This document shows, in pieces, positions 7,950 to 14,600 of a stretch of 15,675 nt of DNA. The position numbers and the translations under genes were made by a program. Position 1 is the first letter of the stretch; each line of letters starts with the position of its first letter. A model generated the notes under the pieces. That model saw nothing but the letters and a program-made list of their open reading frames with translations. It searched no databases and had not been told where the DNA came from. Origin of the DNA: Chitinophagaceae bacterium (GTDB lineage Bacteria; Bacteroidota; Bacteroidia; Chitinophagales; Chitinophagaceae); the NCBI GenBank assembly GCA_947468255.1, contig CANIMM010000041.1, forward strand, positions 1 through 15,675, written 5' to 3'.

Positions 7950-8882
7950 ATGAAAAAGAATGTAACAATATTAGTAGGACTAAGCCTATTTTTTTTGCTT
8001 CACTATAATAAGGTGAATGCACAAACGGAACCGATGTATTCGCAATACATGTTCAACATGGTTAATATTAACCCTGCCTATGCAGGTAGCAGGTCGGTAC
8101 CAAGCCTTACCACTTTATTTCGCAAGCAGTGGGTAGGAATTCCGGGAGCACCCCAAACTACTTCTTTGTCGCTCGATATGCCACTGAACGATGATAAGGT
8201 GGGGCTTGGCATTCAGATCTTAGACGATCGGCTGGGCGTAGAAAGGACCACCGGTGCACAGCTAAACTATGCATATCGGGTTCACATCAGTGAAAAGGGG
8301 GTATTGGCTATGGGTATTCGTGCAGGCTTATTAAATTACCGCGCCAACTATTCGGAAGTGTCTACCCTTACAGAAAATGACCCCGCATTTTACCAAAATG
8401 TAAGCGGCTTATTACCCACTGCAGGAGCGGGAGTATATTATATGACGGATAAATTTTACGCAGGATTGTCGGTCCCTTCTTTGTTGCAGACCAAATTGAT
8501 TGACCAGCAGCATACCAGTGTATCTTCCAAAGTAAGCAACCTACATTTCTTTGCCACCATGGGATATGTGTTGACACTGAGTGAAGACATTAAGCTGAAG
8601 CCTTCTGTACTGGTGAAATCAGTAAGTGGTGCGCCAATACAATTGGATTTTAACAGCAATATATGGCTGCAAGACAAGATTTCATTTGGCCTTTCGTATC
8701 GTACAGGCGATGCCGTGGTAGGAATGGTGGAATGGCAGCTGAATGACCAATTGAGATTTGGTTATGACTATGACCATACCATTTCAAATCTCAATCCATA
8801 CAACCAGGGCACGCACGAAATTATGCTTCGGTATGAGTTTGGATCAGCAAGAACTTCTTATGTTTCACCCCGATATTTCTAA
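7950..8882 (+). CDS. PorP/SprF family type IX secretion system outer-membrane protein
   Basis: This 310-residue protein has a signal peptide (MKKNVTILVGLSLFFLLHYN, cleavage near VNA|Q at 24-25). The family hallmark follows at once: PMYSQYMFNMVNINPAYAGS at about residues 28-47, then FRKQWVGIPGAPQT. The remainder is a run of alternating amphipathic strands typical of an outer-membrane barrel, with late blocks such as FGLSYRTGDAVVGMVEWQL and LRFGYDYD, ending in an aromatic residue (RYF). In Flavobacterium johnsoniae, SprF is needed for export or attachment of the type B substrate SprB, and paralogues usually sit beside genes for type B substrates. That is the arrangement here, so this protein is probably the partner of the gene ending at 7919. 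The spacing of 30 bp before it and 4 bp after it supports co-transcription. Confidence 0.95.
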   Translation: MKKNVTILVGLSLFFLLHYNKVNAQTEPMYSQYMFNMVNINPAYAGSRSVPSLTTLFRKQWVGIPGAPQTTSLSLDMPLNDDKVGLGIQILDDRLGVERTTGAQLNYAYRVHISEKGVLAMGIRAGLLNYRANYSEVSTLTENDPAFYQNVSGLLPTAGAGVYYMTDKFYAGLSVPSLLQTKLIDQQHTSVSSKVSNLHFFATMGYVLTLSEDIKLKPSVLVKSVSGAPIQLDFNSNIWLQDKISFGLSYRTGDAVVGMVEWQLNDQLRFGYDYDHTISNLNPYNQGTHEIMLRYEFGSARTSYVSPRYF

Positions 8883-8886
8883 TTCT

Positions 8887-10995
8887 ATGCGCATCAAAAA
8901 TACAGCAATCATAACAGCCCTTTTTGTACTTCAGGCTTTGGGCACCTGGGCACAACCTACCGACGACAAGTACGCGTTTCTCCGTAAATCTGGCGACAAG
9001 GAATATGGTGCTTTGCGTTACCGATTTGCCATACCCTATTATATGGCTTACCTGCAAAAGAATGCAACCAACAATGAGGTAAAAAGCCTGCTGGGAGATT
9101 GTTATTACAAAATGCGTCGCTACGACAGTGCCTTGCTGATTTATGGTACACTTGCTCCAAAGAGCACCGCAGTGCAAGAAAAATTAGCTGAGTTATATGC
9201 CTGGAATAAGGACTATGACGCTGCCAAAAAAACCTACCAGCAACTGATTGCCGAAAGCAAATCAGCGAGCAGAAAAAAATATTACCAAGAAAGGCTGAAC
9301 GGCTTTGAAAAGGTAAGCGGTTTTTACAAGGATTCCCTTGATTGGGCATTGCAATACCTTTCCATCAACACCGCTGCGCAGGAGTTCAGTCCTTTACTCT
9401 TTGGTCAGGGCTTGATTTTTTCTTCTAATCGGAAAAATGGGAATATTCAGCCAGCAACTTATGGCTGGGACGGCCATGGTTTTGAGGAAGTTTTTTGGAT
9501 AAAAAACAGGGGAGATCTTTTTGATATCAACCCACAATCGATTAAAACTGACGTGGAGCGCAACCTGACACTTACCATTGACAAAACACCGGCTACCAGC
9601 AATGACAATAATACCCTGGCACAAAAAATAGCATTATCCAAAATAGGCCCTGCTGCCAATGCCATACCGTTGTTTTCAGGCTTGCCAAAAGGTAGAGGAC
9701 ATAGTGGTCCAATCAGCATAAGCGATAATGGCAACACCATTTATTTTACCCGGAATAGGAATGAGAAGACCAAGGGTGTGTATTTACTCGAAATCTGTTC
9801 GGTAAAAAGAACAGCGCTTGGCTGGGGACTGCCAAAGGTTTTGTCGTTTAATGAAAAAAGGTCTTCCAGCTTCCACCCCGCCATTAATGAAGCCGGAACG
9901 GTATTGTACTTTGCCAGTGATCGCGAAGGCGGAATGGGTGGAGCGGATATTTATAAAGTTGAAAAAACAACCGACAGCACATGGTCTGCGGCAGAGAATA
10001 TGGGGCCAAGGGTGAACACACAAGGTGATGAGGTATTTCCTACAGTCAATGGGAATGATTTGTTTTACAGCTCCAATGGTTGGGGCGGTTTGGGTGGCCT
10101 GGACCTTTTTAAAACAACGCAATTGCCCAAAGCAAATCCATCCAACCTTGGATATCCCGTCAACAGTAGTGCCGATGATTTTGGATACGTAAGCACTGCA
10201 GATGGAAGGGAAGGATATTTTAGTTCCAACCGCTTTGGCTCTGATGATTTGTTTGGGTATAAATACGAACAGTATACTAGGGAATTGATCGGAACCATTA
10301 TGGATGCCGAAACTAGAAAGATTCAACCAGGCATTCAAATGAAATTGTATTTGATTGATGAGAGCGGCAATAAGTCATTGGTAGATAGTACCGAAAGCGA
10401 TGCACTAGGGCATTACAAATTTAACATACGACCCAATGAAAAGTATGTTGTGGCCATTGATGGAAATGCTGAAATCAAGGCTGACATAAGCGGAGAAATA
10501 GTAACTTCCAGCAACCCGATCAATAAAGGTATTTGGGAAGTGCATGCTAACAAAGCAGAAATCACAAAGACGATTACTCCAACAGTGCCAACTGAAAAAA
10601 ACGCGTTTGATGCTTTGAAAAATGGCAGCAAATTTTCTTTTGCCATTTATCATCCTTTTGCAAAAGCAGCATACAGGGAAGCAGATGAAAAGATAGTGAA
10701 GGAAGTCATTCAATTGTTAAAAGATCATGCTGACTATCAATTGCAAATTGTTTCGGCAACAGATTGCAAGGGAAGTCAGGAATATAATCAAGCATTGTCA
10801 GAACGCAGAGCCCGGTATGTTTTAAACCGTCTCCCAAAAGTGATTCAGGCTAAAGCCATCATGCGCTGGGTAAGCAAGAATGAGCCCAAGGAGCCTTGTG
10901 AGCAAGCCAATGGTTATGATGAGACAGCTCAGCAAATCAACCGATATACCTATTTGTTAGTCAGTGACAGATTGAATAAAGCTGGCAGCAAATAA
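8887..10995 (+). CDS. PorE-like periplasmic protein: TPR, PD40 propeller, CRD, OmpA domain
   Basis: Length is 702 residues. I chose the ATG at 8887 because it opens a clear signal peptide (MRIKNTAIITALFVLQALGT, cleavage near WA|Q at 22-23) and lies 4 bp after the previous stop; the frame continues upstream to 8758 only within the preceding gene. Domains: TPR-like helices (about 39-125); WD40-like PD40 propeller strands (about 165-460) with LIFSSNRKNG, TIYFTRNR, LYFASDREGGMGGADIY, LFYSSNGWGGLGGLDLF and GYFSSNRFGSDDLFGY; a carboxypeptidase regulatory-like domain (about 466-550); and a C-terminal OmpA-type domain (about 583-697). The order matches PorE of Porphyromonas gingivalis, a T9SS component that binds peptidoglycan and associates with PorP. 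The peptidoglycan-contacting Asp (626, in ATDCKGS) and Arg (641, in SERRARYV) are kept at the usual spacing of 15. Unlike PorE, no lipobox Cys follows the signal peptide, so it is probably a soluble periplasmic linker. Confidence 0.92.
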   Translation: MRIKNTAIITALFVLQALGTWAQPTDDKYAFLRKSGDKEYGALRYRFAIPYYMAYLQKNATNNEVKSLLGDCYYKMRRYDSALLIYGTLAPKSTAVQEKLAELYAWNKDYDAAKKTYQQLIAESKSASRKKYYQERLNGFEKVSGFYKDSLDWALQYLSINTAAQEFSPLLFGQGLIFSSNRKNGNIQPATYGWDGHGFEEVFWIKNRGDLFDINPQSIKTDVERNLTLTIDKTPATSNDNNTLAQKIALSKIGPAANAIPLFSGLPKGRGHSGPISISDNGNTIYFTRNRNEKTKGVYLLEICSVKRTALGWGLPKVLSFNEKRSSSFHPAINEAGTVLYFASDREGGMGGADIYKVEKTTDSTWSAAENMGPRVNTQGDEVFPTVNGNDLFYSSNGWGGLGGLDLFKTTQLPKANPSNLGYPVNSSADDFGYVSTADGREGYFSSNRFGSDDLFGYKYEQYTRELIGTIMDAETRKIQPGIQMKLYLIDESGNKSLVDSTESDALGHYKFNIRPNEKYVVAIDGNAEIKADISGEIVTSSNPINKGIWEVHANKAEITKTITPTVPTEKNAFDALKNGSKFSFAIYHPFAKAAYREADEKIVKEVIQLLKDHADYQLQIVSATDCKGSQEYNQALSERRARYVLNRLPKVIQAKAIMRWVSKNEPKEPCEQANGYDETAQQINRYTYLLVSDRLNKAGSK

Positions 10996-11013
10996 GGAGG
11001 TGCAACAATAATT

Positions 11014-11043
11014 GGGGCAGCAGTCAATTGAAGCAGCTGTCCC
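11014..11043 (+). terminator. Possible transcript-end hairpin after the three-gene unit
   Basis: GGGGCAGC (11014-11021) can pair with GCTGTCCC (11036-11043) over 8 bp with one G-U pair, leaving a 14-base loop. It begins 18 bp after the stop of the PorE-like gene, where a terminator would be expected. It lacks the U-tract of a classical intrinsic terminator (ATAATATG follows), so it may instead protect the 3' end of the mRNA. Confidence 0.4.
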
Positions 11044-11206
11044 ATAATATGAAAATGCCAAGCCTAAATGATACCCTTCCTTCAAAATAACTCAACTCAA
11101 TTCGCCCAAACTTAGGCGACCGGTTTTGCCATATCTAAAGGATTGTTTTACTGAAACGAATTCAATAATGCGCAATCTTATATTACAATAAATTCAATTT
11201 GATAGC

Positions 11207-11239
11207 CAAATGGATTCAGTTAATCAATTAATCCATTTG
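11207..11239. repeat. 10-bp perfect inverted repeat with a 13-bp centre
   Basis: CAAATGGATT (11207-11216) is followed by 13 bases and then AATCCATTTG (11230-11239). As RNA it would be an A/U-rich hairpin; as DNA it could be a split operator. It lies about 370 bp before the tail-fibre-like gene and 210 bp after the PorE-like gene, so it is not clearly tied to either. Confidence 0.4.
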
Positions 11240-11610
11240 CCAAAATAGTATTTGCCCGCAAAATCCCTGTGCGCATTTTTACAATTCCTATTATCTTCTC
11301 CAGCAGCTCAAAATGCCCTTTTGAAAAAACGAATCACCGAAATCCATGCAGTGGCAGGAGCAACGGCGGCAATGCAAATGCAATTTTGGCAGCGAAGACT
11401 TTTATCGCTTCGTATAAACAAAAAAATAAATACAACTTCTAATTATATCGAATTGCCAATAACCTTGTATTAATTTCTAAAAAAAATACAGGTATCCTGC
11501 TTTCTTTGATGAAACAATCTAGTGATCTGTCTATGTTCGCCGCAGATTAAATGAATTCAATCCATCCGTCATTTTGTCTACGAATTTATTGATCTTCAAA
11601 TTAGCTTACT

Positions 11611-14600
11611 ATGTCCAATAAACTATTGTTTTTTTGTCTTTTTGCTTTGTTAGTGAGCAGTAAGACATTCGCTCAAAATGGAATTTTTTTCCAAGCGGTA
11701 GCTAGAGATAATTTTTCGAACCCTGCAAAGGATAGAATAATTTATGTTCAAACTACCATTTCCCAAACCACCGCTGAAGGTCCCAAGGTGCTGATCGAAA
11801 ACTTTCAAACCAATACAGATGGTACGGGTGTTTTTAGCATTAGTATCGGCCAGGGGTCCAGAATTGGAGGCACTGCAGCCAGCTTAAACGCTATTGATTG
11901 GGCGAATGGGCCTTATTTTATCAATTTAAAGATATCCATCCGCCCCGTTGGTCCGGCTACGTCATGGGATTACAATAAAGAGTGGATCAACTTGGGAAGC
12001 ACCCCTTTTGGAACAGTGCCTTATGCCTTGTATGCAGGAAAGGTAGCTGGAATAGAAAATAAGTTAAACATTTCGGATACAGCAAAAATGTTGGCGCCCT
12101 ATGCGAACATGGCGCGGTCTTCTTTTGATTCCAGCTCATTGAGCAATCGGATTAATGCAAAGGCAAATACCATTGATGTTGCCAATAGCCTTAGTTTAAA
12201 AGCCAATGAATCGGATGTTACTGCACTATTGGCGAATAAGGAAAATGCAAGTAAAAAATCCCTGGCTACTGATTTAGGTGGGGTAGCTTCAAGTGATGTT
12301 TTATATCCAACCCAAAAAGCAGTTAAAACCTATGTAGATGCACAAGTTGCAACGGCTACCATTGCAGATGCCGATGCAAATACAAAGGGTAAAATTCAAT
12401 TGGCGGGTGATTTAGCGGGAACAGCGGCTTTACCAACTGTACCTGGTTTAGCATTCAAAGCCAATGCAACGGATGTAACTGCAGCATTGACTTTAAAAGA
12501 AGATGCTACCAACAAATCTATTGTAACCACATTGGGCACGAGTGACATTTTATATCCAACCCAAAATGCAGTTAAAACATATGTAGATGCACAGGTTGCA
12601 GCGGCTACCATTGCAGATGCGGATGCAAATACAAAAGGTAAAATTAAATTAGCGGGAGATTTAGCTGGAACCGCTGCCTTGCCAACGGTACCTGGTTTAG
12701 CGTTAAAAGCCAATACAACGGATGTAACTGCAGCATTGACTTTAAAAGAAGATGCTACCAATAAATCTATTGTAACCACATTGGGCACGAGTGATGTTTT
12801 ATTTCCAACCCAAAATGCAGTTAAAACTTATGTAGATGCAAAGGTTGCAACGGCTACCATCACAGATGCGGATGCAAACACCAAGGGAAAAATTCAATTA
12901 GCGGGTGATTTAGGAGGTACTGCATCCTTGCCAACTGTTCCGGGTTTAGCCTTAAAGGCAAATGCTACCGATGTAACAACCGCATTAGCGGCGAAAGCAA
13001 ATTCATCCGATGTAAATACCGCTTTAGATTTAAAAGAAAATCTGCTGAATAAGAGCTTCGATGTTGCTACTGATGGTACATCCGATATCAAATACCCATC
13101 ATCAAAGGCTGTTAAAACCTACGTTGTCGACGCTATTGCGGCAAATACGATATCTGTTACGGCACCTTTATCAAAATCGGGAAACACGATTGCTATTGGA
13201 CAAGCAACTGGATCAGTGAATGGATATGTAAGTTCATCGGACTGGACCGCATTTAATAACAAAATTGATGCTACCCAAAAAGCGGCTAATAATGGAGTAG
13301 CTACTTTGGGCAATGATGGTAAAATCCCTTCTAATCAAATCCCTTCCGTTTCTTTTCAGAGTGCGAATGTGGTAACCAGTGAGGCAAATATGTTGGCTTT
13401 ATCAGGAGCCGTAGTAGGAAGTATTGCAATTAGAACGGACGTAAATAAAAACTTTGTTTTAAGCGCATTGCCAGCAACAACATTGGTTAACTGGATTGAA
13501 TTAGCAACACCCAATTCTGTAACTAGTGTAAATGGGTCTGCTGGTCCAAATGTCACTTTAACAAGTAATAATGTAGCGGAAGGGTCAACCAATCAATATT
13601 ATACCGATGCAAGAACTAGAGGCGCCTTGAGTGCAACCACACCATTGGTATTGAATAATGGCACAGGTGCTTTTTCCATGCCTCAAGCAACCACTGGTGC
13701 GGATGGATTTTTAAGTGCCACTGATTGGAATACATTTAATAATAAGCAAAACACTTTAACGGCTGGCAATGATTACGTATCGCCAAATGCTGCTATTATT
13801 GGTGCTACAAAAACCAAAATCAGTTTTGATGCAAAGGGATTGGTCACTGCAGGTGTAGATGCAACTACTGCAGATATTGCACCCAGCACTGATCGCAATT
13901 ATGTAACCGATGCGAAGCAAACGGTGATTACGAATACATCGGGAACCAATAGTGGTGATGAAACTTCCTCCACCATTAAAACCAAATTGGGTATTACCAC
14001 ATTGAGCGGATCAAATACAGGTGATCAAACCATTACATTAACAGGTGATGTTACGGGAACTGGTACGGATACATTTACAGCTACATTAGCCAATACTGCA
14101 GTAACAGCTGGTGCATATGGATCATCAACCGCCATTCCAACATTTACGGTAGATGCAAAAGGTAGATTAACAGCTGCAAGCACTGCAAGCGTAGTTGCTG
14201 ATGCTGGAACATTAACCGGAAATACAATCGCAAGTAATGTGACTGCTTCAAGTTTAACTAGCGTAGGAACTATTACAAGTGGTACCTGGAATGGAACCAC
14301 CATTGCATTGGCCAATGGAGGAACAGGAGCAACCACAGCTATTGCTGCTTTAACCAATTTAGGCGCAGAGGCTATTGCAAATAAAAGTACCAATATCATT
14401 ACAGATGCTGCATCAACTTCAAAGTATCCAAGCATTAAATTAATAAAAGATTATGTAGATGCACAAACAGCTGCTGCTGGAGTGGCTGATGGATCAATCA
14501 CTTCTGCGAAAATTAAAGATGGTGATATTGTTAATGCAGATGTATCCAATACTGCAGCAATTGCGTATTCAAAATTAAACCTAACGGCTTCAATAATAAA

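Larger units (their letters stand above)
10996..11610. other. Intergenic region (615 bp) without a convincing gene
   Basis: This gap separates the three-gene unit from the tail-fibre-like gene. It holds two inverted repeats (11014-11043 and 11207-11239), listed separately, and a weak 5-bp stem (CGAAG/CTTCG, 11393-11412). I found no tRNA or rRNA. The sequence TATGTTCG at 11532-11539 is one mismatch from the Bacteroidota -7 consensus TAnnTTTG. A TTTG stands 23 bp before it, slightly too far, so it is only a weak promoter candidate for the gene at 11611. Confidence 0.5.

Noticed and set aside
8758..8886. Upstream extension of the PorE-like frame into the SprF-like gene.
   Set aside because: It would put 43 polar residues before a clear signal peptide; the ATG at 8887, 4 bp after the previous stop, is far more likely.
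9784..10338. A 184-codon open frame on the minus strand inside the PorE-like gene.
   Set aside because: Antisense shadow of a well-supported coding region with no domain of its own.
10995..11002. AGGAGGTG, a perfect Shine-Dalgarno-like sequence directly after the PorE-like stop.
   Set aside because: The next ATG (11048) is too far away and opens only 13 codons; the phylum rarely uses such sites.
11252..11473. A 73-codon open frame in the intergenic gap.
   Set aside because: No recognisable domain, no supporting context, and composition typical of a chance frame.
12301..13089. Regular repeats considered as a CRISPR array.
   Set aside because: The period of 249 bp, in-frame coding and lack of short repeat/unique spacer structure rule it out.
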